This document shows positions 20,445 through 31,474 of a stretch of DNA of 64,000 nt, piece after piece. Location of the stretch: the NCBI GenBank assembly GCA_001599815.1, contig BCIA01000004.1:684862-748861 (forward strand), written 5' to 3'. The position numbers and the translations under genes were made by a program. Position 1 is the stretch's first letter. Each line of letters begins with the position of its first letter. This DNA comes from Furcasterigmium furcatum (taxonomy: Eukaryota > Ascomycota > Sordariomycetes > Glomerellales > Plectosphaerellaceae). The notes below the pieces were generated by a model. It ran no database searches, was not told the DNA's origin, and was given only the letters and a program-made list of their open reading frames with translations.

Positions 20445-22328
20445 CTACCACCACACCCTGGACATGTCGCGAGCAGAGTTAGAGCCGCAGTGGACTTCGC
20501 CGCCATAGTTGTGGTGGCTGTTCCAGTCGTCTACAAAAACGGTCTTCAGACCAACCTTGGCGTACTGCTCCGCGACGGCCGCGGCGATGACATCTTCGCC
20601 GTCGACGATGGGTCCCCAGGGGTTGGGCGCGATGTACGTTTCGTAGCCGGTCAGAACGAGCCCGTTGATTGCGCCCGGGAAGAGGGCGCCGACTTGGAGG
20701 GTCTGTTCCTGGCGCGCCTGCAAGGGAGGGACAGCGCCATCGAAATCACCCCCGGGACCGCCGAACTCGTTGTTCCTGAAGAGAGCGGGCAGGCGGAGGA
20801 TTTCCTGGTCGGTAATGCCCGTGGCAGTCTTGAGCCTCTGGATATTGTCGTCGATGCGCTTCGCGCAGCCCTCCTGAACGGCCATCAGGGCCTGGTCGTT
20901 GATGAGCTGCTCGACGGTGATGGGGTCCACGGGGATGGACTGGCAGCCCCAGAAGCCGTCGTCGCCGCACTGCGTCTGCAGCGTGTCGTTCTTGCGGGAG
21001 TACGCAGGCGTCGAGCCCTTGCCCTTGGCCACCATATCCTGGAGGAGCGCCACGCCGGCTCTCGGATCGTCGACCATCATGACCCAGCCCCTCTCCGACT
21101 CGGCGGGGAGGAACTGGAGGAACTCATCGACGTGGCCAATGCCCAGCCATCCGGCATCCAGGAAGACCGGGTCTTGGACCTCCTGGGCCTGGAGGAAGGG
21201 CGAGATGTGGTGCCTCTGCTGGCCGTGGTCGCCGAGGATGACACGGCCGGACGGCCAGGTGGTCCCGTTGTGAGTGAACGGGGGGATGGTCTCGATGTTT
21301 CCGCCCGAGTTGATCTCGTCGCGGGCGCCGCCCAGGTGCTGGACGGCACCGATGCCCGCGGCGCGGTAGTACTCGAAGAGTTGACGGCCAGCCACGCGCT
21401 CGTCCTGGGGGGAGCGTATCATGATGCGAAGGGAGATGGGGCCGTCGGGGCCGGGCATCGAGGCGTACCCGGGTTCCATGAAGTCCTGGGCCCAGATGTC
21501 GTCGCTGGCAGAGAAGAGGTACGGCTTGGCAAGACCGGCCTGCTCGACGGCGAGGCCGAGGTCGTCAGCGAAGCGCTCGATCCAGGGAGAAGTGGTCTTA
21601 TTTCCCTCGACGGCGATGACTTGCTCGACCGGGTCGAGGTGGTTGTGGATGAGGACGGGGGCCACGCGGAGGGCGACCTCGTCGGTCGACTTCCCCTGCG
21701 GGCTCTCGATCTCGAAGCGGACGGTGACACGGCCATCCCAGCCACCAGGGCGACGAGTGTCGCGGCCATCGATCCCGAGGACGAGACCTTCCTGGATCTG
21801 AGAGCTGGAGAAGGTGGTGTTGGCGTCAACGATGGTCCAGGTCGAGTTCCCGCCCGAGGGCTGGTGGAAGAGGCGGACATGGCTCTGCTGCGTCGCATCA
21901 GCGACGTAGACCCTGCCCTTCGCGGATACCGGGACACCCTTGACTGGGACGGTGCGGAGCGGCGCGAGGTACTGGGACGACCTCAGGGTGTCATCAGAGG
22001 CGTCGTTGCAGCGGCCCAGGGCCTTGTTCTCGACGGCCGGGCCGTCGAGGAGCTTCTTGGAGCAGCGGCGGTCGGTATCGCCAATGTTAGGGAGGAAGAT
22101 GGCCCCCGAGCCTTGGGTCCACTCCTTCTTGCCTTTGACATCCGAGTCGCCGTCGAGGTCGACGATGCCGTCACGGTTGGTGTCGGCACGGATGTCGGCC
22201 CGGAGGTTTGGAGCGCTGCATCCTCGGACGGGTGCCGTCTGGGATGAGGCAGGCAGTGAAGCGCCGAGAGCCAGGCTGGAGGCAATCTGGACCGCGAGGG
22301 GTACCGCAAGGGGAGTTGCGAAACGCAT
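20445..22328 (-). CDS. Secreted peptidylarginine deiminase-like enzyme
   Basis: Intronless, 627 residues, protein-arginine deiminase family (arginine to citrulline). A signal peptide is likely at residues 1-24 (hydrophobic AVPLAVQIASSLALGASLPA). The four catalytic residues of the PAD fold can be placed: Asp282 in WAQDFMEPG, His399 and Asp401 in IGHVDEF, and Cys614 in GGEVHCGSN near the C-terminus. A calcium-loop-like stretch, DTNRDGIVDLDGD, lies at about 49-61; animal PADs are calcium dependent. The length is close to animal PADs (about 660), with a shortened N-terminal region. Patchy fungal distribution and proposed bacterial origin of this family are known. The secreted form implies extracellular, wall or host substrates, which is inference. 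The gene is divergent from a Zn2Cys6 regulator 441 bp away. Confidence 0.9.
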   Translation of the reverse strand: MRFATPLAVPLAVQIASSLALGASLPASSQTAPVRGCSAPNLRADIRADTNRDGIVDLDGDSDVKGKKEWTQGSGAIFLPNIGDTDRRCSKKLLDGPAVENKALGRCNDASDDTLRSSQYLAPLRTVPVKGVPVSAKGRVYVADATQQSHVRLFHQPSGGNSTWTIVDANTTFSSSQIQEGLVLGIDGRDTRRPGGWDGRVTVRFEIESPQGKSTDEVALRVAPVLIHNHLDPVEQVIAVEGNKTTSPWIERFADDLGLAVEQAGLAKPYLFSASDDIWAQDFMEPGYASMPGPDGPISLRIMIRSPQDERVAGRQLFEYYRAAGIGAVQHLGGARDEINSGGNIETIPPFTHNGTTWPSGRVILGDHGQQRHHISPFLQAQEVQDPVFLDAGWLGIGHVDEFLQFLPAESERGWVMMVDDPRAGVALLQDMVAKGKGSTPAYSRKNDTLQTQCGDDGFWGCQSIPVDPITVEQLINDQALMAVQEGCAKRIDDNIQRLKTATGITDQEILRLPALFRNNEFGGPGGDFDGAVPPLQARQEQTLQVGALFPGAINGLVLTGYETYIAPNPWGPIVDGEDVIAAAVAEQYAKVGLKTVFVDDWNSHHNYGGEVHCGSNSARDMSRVWW

Positions 22329-22769
22329 GACGGTGATGGGATGATATTGAAACGAGTGACAGGATGAATCTCTTCGAAATCCCTGCCTGTCCCCGGCGGG
22401 AGGCTATCGTTAAATACTCGAGCATTCAAGGCGACTTTTCTGTTTGTTTCCATTATCACGACTCGTGAGTGGTGCTCCTGGTGTGTTCTTTCAGGGGCTC
22501 AGGGGGGTCGCGTTGGACCTTTACTACTATAGTGGCAGTAGATCGTGAAAATGCCAAGGCACGGACCAGATCTTCATTTAGATCTCCATTTGGTTCCCAT
22601 CCCGATACGCTGTGGCCAATCAGCTGCCCCCCAGCGTATAGATCCCTCCTTAGTATCTAAACCCTTCCTCCTGTCATTCATTATCCTCCCGTCCTCAAAT
22701 CCCCGAGGCATCGTGTCTCTCACCCTCATTCAGCCCACAGCATAAACTGCCGAGCCACTCCCGAGCGCC
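22329..22769. promoter_or_regulatory. Divergent promoter, deiminase / Zn2Cys6 factor
   Basis: 441 bp shared by two divergent genes. The deiminase side contains TTAAATA near 22411, a weak TATA-like element. The factor side is C/T-rich up to its ATG. A shared promoter makes co-regulation possible but does not prove it. Confidence 0.45.
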
Positions 22770-24469
22770 ATGATGACTGCAGTTCCCCCTGACGCAAAGC
22801 CGGTCCGCCGGAGAGCATACGCTCCCAAGGTCCGGACTGGCTGCTTCTCCTGGTGAGTCCACCCATGATCCATCCAGCTCCGAGACTCTGCCAAGGCAAT
22901 ACCGGTATTCTAACTTCTTCCTCGATGCGCAGCAAGTAAGTCGGATCATCACATGCCTGCTGCGGGCAATGCTGACGTGTTAGCAGGATTCGCCGGAAGA
23001 AGTGCGATGAGACAAAGCCAGCCTGTCGACGCTGCGTCAACTCGGGCTTCACATGCGACGGATATCCCAGCGTTTGCCCTCCCGATGCAAGCCTAGAGCG
23101 CCCAGCTCGCGGTAACCGTGAAGCCAGCGCATCGGTACGCACAGATCGAACTACCGTGCATCTGCCGTCGCCCTCGGCAGACTTGTCCCTGGACCCTCAG
23201 CCGTCGCTCGGAACGCTCCGGGACCCTCACTTCTTCCATCACTTCCGGACTATCGCCGTCCCCGACTTCGTACGCATGGTGAGCCCCGACAACTTTTGGA
23301 CAACCCATGTGCTGCCACTGTGCCACACTGAACCGGCTGTGCTGTACGCAGCCACTGCTCTCGGCGCAGCTCACAACCTCTACCTCGCCGGCGGCAGCAG
23401 AGGGCACCCCGAAGACCAGTCGGGGCTCAGACATGCTACGATAACACATTACAACCACTCCATCGGGCAGATCCTGGATCGCGGCCGTGTTTTCAATGGG
23501 GATTCTCGGTGCCTTGGCCCCCTTCTCGTTTGTTGTATCCTCTTCGTCTGTCTTGAAAACCTCCTAGGCCGCAACCAGGAAGCCCTTCGTCACATGAGAG
23601 CAGGCGCCGCTCTGTTGACAACCATCGACCTGACTCCGCCATGCCGCCGAGCCCCTGGGCCGGCCCAGAGCCCGCGCGATGTTGGTCATGCGGCGGCCTT
23701 GCCCACCCTGCTACAGGCCTCAGCAACAGTCTTATCACGCTTCGGCATAGACGCCAGCATCCTGCAGGAACAACAAGTCATCCCGGACATCCGCCCCTAC
23801 GCCGCGATGCCCCAGCCACTAGGCGACTCCACAAGGCCCTTCGCCAGTCTTAAGGACGCCAAAGAGACCATCTGGGATCTCGACGCACGCATGGCCTGGC
23901 TCGAGCGCCCTTGGCCTGAAGATGCCGACTCATTCGACCTGCCCACTTGCACCTTTACGCTGGATGAGAGACTTATGCGCCCCTCTCCAGCCTGGGAGCG
24001 CCTGGAAGCCGACTTTCGACGGTGGTCCAGCAAGCTCACCCACACCATGGCCGCCGACATCCACTCCCAGGCGCCGAGCCCCGAGCTGAGGGAGCGGCTC
24101 ATGATGAGCCTCCGCCACCGCCCGTGGGACATGATGATGGCGGACGACTCCAGGATCTTGATGATATGTGACGCGACGCTGAGAACCATCGAGCACGTCT
24201 ACGAGGTCGAACAGGTTCTGGCGCCCCGGCCCGTCTTCACACTCGACTGCGACACGATCCCGCTGCTGCTCATGATTGCTGCCGAGGACGAGGCGCTGAT
24301 CCCACGCACTGTGGCCTTGCTGCGCAAGTATCGGCGGCGGGAGGGTACGTGGGACAGCGCCCAGGTTGCGGACGACATTGAGCCGTGGCCGAGGGAGGTC
24401 CTCGAGCATATGAGCTTCAGATGGACACCGAAACCGGGATCTGGGGGCCCAGCCCAGCTGATTCCGTGA
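22770..24469 (+). CDS. Zn2Cys6 transcription factor
   Basis: Fungal binuclear zinc-cluster regulator. The cluster is CFSC...IRRKKCDETKPACRRCVNSGFTC near the N-terminus, with the third and fourth cysteine spacing of the family; a middle-homology-like region follows in the large C-terminal part (FVRMVSPDNFW..., LLVCCILFVCLENLLGR). Exon 1 is 22770-22852 and the last exon runs to 24469. The intervening 131-134 nt can be read two ways. A single intron 22853-22983 gives CRIRRKKC. Two introns (22853-22932 and 22936-22986) around a 3-nt exon CAA give CKIRRKKC. Both keep frame and the C-x6-C spacing. Target genes are unknown; the neighbouring deiminase and ABCG pump are candidates by position only. 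Two adjacent ATGs (22770, 22773) are available. Confidence 0.9.
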
Positions 24470-24478
24470 AGAACGGCA

Positions 24479-24712
24479 TCAAACTGGAGCGAAAAGCTGA
24501 AGATTCAAGGGGAATATATTGATGAAAAGGTCTCGCAGCCCTGGTCCCGCCCCAATCATGTCGGTGCCAGCGACGAGCTCTATCACGCGCGCCTGGTGGT
24601 CATTGAGCTCGGCGAGAACGTCGGGATCGCAGTGGGCGAGGGCAAGCGTAGTGAGAAACTTCATCGTGATGGTGTAGAAGATGATGTCTCCGGGCCGAAA
24701 CGAGTACAGGTG
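24479..24712 (-). pseudogene. Orphan coding-like fragment downstream of the ABCG gene
   Basis: The minus strand is open from a splice-acceptor-like TTCTAG (just above 24712) to a stop at 24479. It encodes about 77 residues of non-repetitive, well-balanced composition (HLYSFRPGDIIFYTITMKF..., HCDPDVLAELNDHQARVIELVAG). The first ATG in frame is at 24664. No upstream exon could be found before the ABCG stop at 24901. It may be the last exon of a lost gene, or a small gene of about 61 codons. I do not recognise the family. Confidence 0.25.
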
Positions 24713-24900
24713 CTAGAAGGGGCAGAAAGAGATCCCAAGCCAGATATTCTATTCTAACTGATCTATGAGCCCAAAATTCTCTACAATTGCGAGCCAGCCT
24801 TGTCTATATGCAATATGCGCCTGAAAATCCACCGAAACACAAAAGAAACCGGTAGCGCTGATGTTTGACAAGCAAAAACTGTTCGAAGGACGCAAACTTA

Positions 24901-27900
24901 TCAAGCCTTCTTGGAGCCCTTGTTCTTGGGAACCCGGAAGACCCAGTACAAACCCAGGGCCAGGACGATGTTGACGACGACATACACCCAGAGCACGCCA
25001 AAGTGCCACCAGCGGTCGGCGTAGTCGATGCCGAACCGCTCCAGGAACTGGTTCGTCGAGCTGAGGGGGCAGTACGCGCAGCCGGACGCCGCGTCGGGGT
25101 TCAGGAGGTTTCCGCGGGTGGCGTCGGCGAAGGGGCCGAGGTACTCGCCGCAGGTCATGCCGCTCGGGGGGTCCAGGCGGAGGAGCTCCTTCGCGGCGCA
25201 CACGACGTCCGAGTTGGCCATGGCCGAGGACATGACGCCGCTGGCGAGGTACGTGCCCGGGGAGACGCGGTACATGAAGGTCCAGAACTGGGGGATGTCG
25301 GCGTAGGCGACTCCGACACTGGATGAGATGTTAGCATCCGACTCCATTGCCTGCCAGTTGGGGGGACACTAACCCGCAGAAGGACATGCAGAACAACCAT
25401 AGCAGACTGGCGAGCACGCCGGCGGTCTCAGATGAGTCCATCCAGGTGATGACCATGTGGGAGAACGTGCTGGCGAAGAGCATGAACATCCACCAGAAGA
25501 GGAAGACGAGAAGCCCCCGGACGGCGCGGTCATCGGAGGTCGTGTTCTGGACGAAGCCGATCGGGTAGTACCAGCAGAAATACATCACGGCGGCCATGAG
25601 GGTGTTCCAGCCGATTTCGACGATGATGTTGGCAAGGATGTAGGCTGAGAGGGGTCAGATATCTGATCGTCAGACGCAGGGGGATCTCTAGGAGGAAACA
25701 CGTACTGGTCCATCGGTAGATCTTCGAAGGGCGCTCGCGTACTTCATACAGGGAGCGCTGCGGGATGAACATGGGCATTATCTGCTCGTTGATGCTGCCG
25801 AACATGATGAAGAACATGAACACGGCGTACAGCTGGTTCTGCATGCCCTGGATCGAGTTGGAAGCCTTGAAGCTGAAGCCGACGTAGAGGGACTACAGGC
25901 ATGGGGTCAGCCAGTCCTGGCAAGATGCCGGGGACAATTACTTACAGCCAGCACAACCATGATGATCTTGGACCAGATGTACGTCGGCGAGCGCCAGAAG
26001 TGCTTCCACGTGCGCTTGAGGAGCTGTCCGAACTGAGTGCTGAAGGAAGTGACGAACTCCTGGTGCTGGGATGTGTGCTCGTCGACACTGGCATTGGCTG
26101 CACCGGCGCCGGCGGACAAGGCCCGGAGACGGGCCAGCTCCTGCTTCACAAGCTGGAACTCGTCCGAGCCCTTCCAGGTCTCGTGCCAGTCAATGCCCTT
26201 GACGCCATCTGCAGACGGCTTGATGATCTCCAGCATCCATTCGGCAGGGTTGGCTTCGACGGGACAGGCGCTGGCACCGTTTCTCTCGAAGTAGTCGATC
26301 AGTGTGCTGGACTTCTTTCCGATCTCTGAAGCAATGATATTAGCAATGTGTCGAAAGACATCAGATAAGGATACGTACCTCCGAAATAGACCGTCTTGCC
26401 ACCGGGAGCCAGGAGCAAGAGACGGTCGAACTGGTCGAACAGCATGGCAGACGGCTGATGGATGGTGCAGAGAACAGCCTGGCCGCTGCGTGTCAACTTC
26501 CGGATCAACTGGCAGATTGACCACGAGGTCTGGGAGTCGAGACCAGACGTAGGCTCGTCGAGGAAAAGGAGAAGCTGGGGCCGGGCAGCCAGTTCCACGC
26601 CGATGGTCAGGCGCTTGCGCTGTTCGACGTTCAGGCCCTCTCCCGGCACGCCGATGACAGCGTCGGCGAAGTTCTGCATGTCGAGCATGTCAATGACGTG
26701 GTTGACGTATTCCAACTTCTCCTTCTCCGGGGTCTCGGCGGATTGCCTGAGCAGGGCGCTAAACTCGAGGGCTTCGCGAACAGTCATGGTGTCCAGATGC
26801 AAGTCTTGCTGCTGGACGTAGCCCACCCGATGCTGGAACGAGGCGTCTGTAGGGTTGCCGTTGATAAGAGTGTCGCCACTGACAACGCCCATCGTGACTC
26901 GGGTGGCCAGCACATCGAGGAGCGTGGTCTTTCCGGCACCAGAGACACCCTGCGTTGCTTGCGTTAGCATCGCCTTTAACTACAAAGCAACATGATGAAC
27001 TCACCATCAGGGCAGTCGTTGCTCCAGGCTTGACCCATCCGTCAACGTGGTCGAGGATGCGGCGTTCCTCCTTCTTGATCTTGATATCGTAGCAGAGGCT
27101 CTCCCAGTGGAATACGGCCGTCTCCGTGGCGAGACCCTGGCTCGAGTCGCTTTCGCTTCCCTTCTCCACCTGGACGATCCGGCCAGAGGGTAAGGCCTCG
27201 GTATCGATGGGGACATTCTTGCCAGATGTCTGGGGCATCTTACCCTGGGGGAAGATGAGGACCTCGCCTTTGCTCTTGGGCGGTTTGGCGTACTCGGCGG
27301 CCACGAGGTAGATGAGGAAGAGGCCGACGAGATACCCCAAGAGAATACCAATGTTCCTGAACCAAAGCCATCAGCATGTCACAACCGCTGGAATAGTGCG
27401 GACCGTTTAACTCACCTCCACTTGTTGGCGTTGTAATACTCGAACGACAGCTCGATGTAGGCGTCGCCTTGCACCATGTTGGTTCCCGCGACGGCGCCGA
27501 GTGCAGAGCAGACCTGAGAGGTGATGGAGGCATCCTCATATCCAGGGCCCATCGGGACCATCGTCGCGCAGGGGAACTGCCGGTTATGGAACTCGTTGGC
27601 CATGAGGGACTCGAAGGCGTAGGCCATGGGGTTGATGTAGCCCATCCAGCGCGACCAGCCAGGCATGGCGTTCGGGGGCACGGCGAATCCGGTGTAGATC
27701 ATGAGGCCGAGAGAGATGAGGGCAGCGGGGACCATGGCCTGGGCCGAGGTTCTCGTGACGGAGGCCAGGATGCGGAAGATGCAGGACATGACGAGGGTCG
27801 TCAGGTAGGTCGCCAGGCAGAAGAAGAAGAAACTCCCGGCATCGCGGCGCAGGTTCGCCATGAAGTAGATCATGAGGTTGAAGACGAACATATTCACGGT

Positions 27901-29850
27901 TTTGTACGGCAGGTCGATGATGTAGCTGGCCATGGCCTGTGCGGACTGGTGATAGAACGCGTATCTGTTCTGCTTCTCAACGATAGGGCGTTCTTCGTAC
28001 ACGGTCAATACCTGGAGGGGTCAGAATCAGCGGGGGTTTTTGACAAAGCTCAGGGGGTATCACAAACCTCGAGCTGACTGGCGAAAGCATTCATGATCAA
28101 TGAGAAGAAGACGAGGCCTCCACGGTAGTAAAAGCTAGAGGAGTCCTCCTTCAGGTTGAAGAACATGCTTCCGAGAATGATGCCAATGATGAGGTTGAAC
28201 ACGAGCTGGGCAATGGTGAATCCGGGGTCGGCAAGCAGTCGCCTCCAGGCGCGCCACACGGTCAGCCGGACCTGTTGGGCGTAGGAGATGGTGTAAGAAG
28301 ACTTGGAGCGCTGGGACTTGGCTTGCTCGGCCCTTCGGGACTGCTTGAACTCTGCGAGCCTCTCCTCCTTGGGATGCTGGTCCTCGTAGCTGGCCAGCTC
28401 ACTCTCGAGGGCGTGATGCAGCCGGCTCTGGCGCCATCTGGCCGCAAATTCGTCGGGGGTTCGGGGTACTCTGTTCTCGAATCCGGGCCTGGCATAGCGC
28501 TCGGAGGGACTGGTCATGGAGGTGAGGAAGTCGGGCGTGGTCTGTCTCTCCGGGCCTGCGCATCTTTGGGTCAGCGGTGACGAGGACATAGCGGATGCAG
28601 AAGACTTACACTCGAATCCCAGCTCTTCAAAGTATGCCCGGGCATCCGTCGTCCTTCCGAAGAAGATCTGCCTGCCCTCATACAGGACAGTGACACGGTC
28701 AAACAACTGATTCAGGCATGGTTAGCATCAACGAGAGATGGAGGGTATAGGCCAACTCACGTCGTAGGCCGCCTGGGGAGCCTGGTAGATCGCAACCGCC
28801 GCCGACGCGTCCATCAGGTCAGCCTGAAGCCGCAAGTTCCTGCAGAAGTTGATCGCGTTGGCACTATCAAGACCGCGCGTGGAGTTATCCCAACACTGGA
28901 ACTTGGCTCCCGTGAGTGCAGCTTCGGCTATGCTCACGCGCTTGCGCTCGCCGCCGCTGACACCGCGGATCAGGTCGTTTCCTACTCTGGTGTTGATGGT
29001 GTGGCTGATGCCGAACGTGGACATCATGACATCGCGCATCATCGTGTCGACTTCGATGCGTGTCACGCCCTCTGGGACGTGCCGGTCGGAGCGTGCCCGC
29101 GCAGCGAAGAGGAGGGTTTCGCCGACGGTGAGCTGGGGGATGTGGCTGTCAATTTCGGCGTTGTAGAGGACGTCTCCGCGGAAGGTTGCTCGGATGTGAT
29201 CAAGGTCGACACCTTACTGGGGAATTAGCATGTTCCCAGAAGCATAATCTGGATTACAGGAAGATGCACTGACCTCGGAAGTTCATGTAAGCCTCCTTGG
29301 AGACCTTGAGACCGGCGGTTTGTCCGGCAAGAGTCTTGAGGAGGGTGGAACATCCCGATCCCGGCGGTCCAAGGACCAGGAGCAGCTCGCCCTCTCCAAC
29401 AACGCCCTCAAAGTCACGAAGAATCTCGACACGCTGGCCCTGGCGACCCTGGCTGAACAGCCGGGTTGCGAAGGAGAACAGGTTGGAAATTCTATTCGGA
29501 ACGGTGGGCTGGGTTGCGGCGCCAGCACTCCAGCCAAGTACGTTCAGGTTCTTGAACGCCACACCCAGAATGCGAGAGGGTGCAGATGACGGATCCGACT
29601 CCAGTAGCTGGACAAAGGCCTTGACCCAGGCCCGACGGTCGAATGAGGCGGACTTGGGGTCGAGATGGCTGCCGGGCTCGGGCCTCAGGGCGTGGAGCTC
29701 CCTGTCGAAGGCGTGAGACCTTCGGGAAATTTGCTGTGCGAGCTGCTCGACGTTGTTGTCCATGGTTGAGGAAAGATCGCGATCGCCTGGCCTTGACTCT
29801 GGGGAAGCTGCCGTCTCTGAGGATGCGGTCGAGGTATGTATGCTGGCCAT
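24901..29850 (-). CDS. PDR-type full-size ABCG multidrug transporter
   Basis: 1462 residues after removing ten introns, in the reverse (NBD-TMD)2 order of pleiotropic drug resistance pumps of the plasma membrane. NBD1 has the usual fungal degenerate Walker A GPPGSGCST, signature VSGGERKR and a Walker B variant QCWDNSTRGLDS. NBD2 has canonical Walker A GVSGAGKTT, degenerate signature LNVEQRKR and Walker B LLLFLDEPTSGLDS. Introns: 29213-29273, 28707-28760, 28556-28609, 28012-28067, 27357-27415, 26950-27004, 26326-26378, 25893-25945, 25645-25705 and 25319-25373. The first uses an AAG acceptor and the fourth a GTTTGT donor; exons sum to a multiple of three. ATG 29850 is the first in frame; ATG 29763 (MDNNVEQ) is an alternative. 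Such pumps export azoles, plant defence compounds and endogenous metabolites; the substrate here is unknown. Confidence 0.95.
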
Positions 29851-31474
29851 GGTGGCTGACGGGACCCGCCGGTCTGGGCAGTCGTTTGGGTCGGTTTCCG
29901 TTATATCTTGACTCACAGGTCGAACGTTATGCTGCAATGTGACTGTGACCGTCCAGTGGTGTGTCCAGCGAAAGTCTCGGATCGACACAGAGAAGTTGTT
30001 GGTTGCTGATGGTCGGAGCCCTGAGTTGCCGAACCGAGAGTGCTGGGTGCATGGGATGAACAGGAGACATTCGTTAATGATAGATATATCTTACAGCTGC
30101 CTTGAGCCACAGCCCTGTTAGTAATCCCTGAAAGTCCGCGCGTTTGCCAATCTCTGCGCTGTTCCATTCGCCTGTTCGCCATCTCAGTCGTCCGCGGGCA
30201 TCCGATTCAGGTATTCAGGGCGCCCCACTTTTCACCGCCGGCCGCCGTTTTTTGCCAAGACCCGAACCCCGAAGACCGCGGGTTCTCGAGTCCGAATCCG
30301 ATGCAATTGCTGAAGGAGGGCCACGGCGGACTTCTATTTACTCTGGCATCCCCAAAGACCCTCCAATTGCTCCGCACTCGCATTGCGGACTTGACAAGAT
30401 TGATCTCTTGCGCGCGCCGCCCGCCTCGCCCCTGTGCCAAGGCCGCGTCCCTCGCATTCGGGTTTGAGAAGCGCCGGGAACTCAGCTTACTGATGCTGCG
30501 ACAATGGCCGCGGAGTCATACAGGCGACGATATGGCATCATGCGTAGTCCAAAATGCAGATGCGAACGGACTTCTAGTGCTGACTGGTATTATCTGGCAT
30601 ACATCCAAGCCCACGAATTACAAACACTGCACTCCAGCTGACAGGTTAGGTCCAATCGAGTACCCGGCCCCATCATGGCTCCGGCCCGCTGCTCCGGATT
30701 CAAGCTGACGTCGGGGTCTTGACTTTGCCGCTCCGATTCAAGTATTCGCGCGGAACGTGGTCTGACGCCCTTGCGTCGCGCAGAGATCCATCAGGCCACA
30801 GCTACCACGCGTTCGTTGTGAACATTCTTCTCGGAAACGTCCACGTTGCTGCCGTTCTCGGCGTCCTCAGCCTTCGTCGCCTCAACGGGCTGGACGCTGT
30901 TCAATCTCGGGGGTGCTGTCCCTCGAGCATCGTGTAAGTGGCGCCGCCACATCTCACACAGGTCCAACCAGCCCTAAGAGCCACATGCGATAGAGCCTTT
31001 ATAAATCCCACTTAATCAGATTCTATCGGCGGAGAAGGTTTGGGGTGATCGTAACCACCCGGTTTTCCTAATGACCCGTCCGGTTCAAGCCACGCACCAA
31101 GTACACACCACGAAGAGAAGCTGCCGGGAGTGTGGGGTTTCGAGCCCGGCAGTGAGGAGAACCGCAAAAACTAAGATGGCCTTTTTTTCTTCTTTTTTGC
31201 CCTGCCTTTGGCAGTGACGTTCTGAGCCATGCTAAGCCAAAGCATTGAGGAACAGCCACAGCCAGAGCGCGAATTACAAGATACCAGTATTTCTGTTTAC
31301 TGAGCAGCTTGTACTGAACAGACTAGGAGATGATGCTTGCAAAGTTTCGCCGAACTACCCCCCCGGAACGAACATACCCAAAGAGACCGCGAGGGCAAAC
31401 CAAAATCCCAACCCTGATCCCGCGTGAAGACCGACTTTTAACAGACTCCTCCGTAACTAATACTCTCATAATCA
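29851..31474. promoter_or_regulatory. Promoter region of the ABCG pump
   Basis: 1.6 kb without a supported gene between the pump start codon and the stop of the second Zn2Cys6 factor (both minus strand). Three CCGCGG palindromes lie within 320 bp (30192-30197, 30276-30281, 30508-30513), the shape recognised by Pdr1-like zinc-cluster dimers. A T-rich run (TTTTTTTCTTCTTTTTT) lies at about 31182-31198. Open frames here have no recognisable content. Confidence 0.45.

Noticed and set aside
20490..22247. 585-codon open frame opposite the deiminase
   Set aside because: Antisense shadow of the GC-rich PAD gene; composition biased to V/G/D/E/R/L and no recognisable fold.
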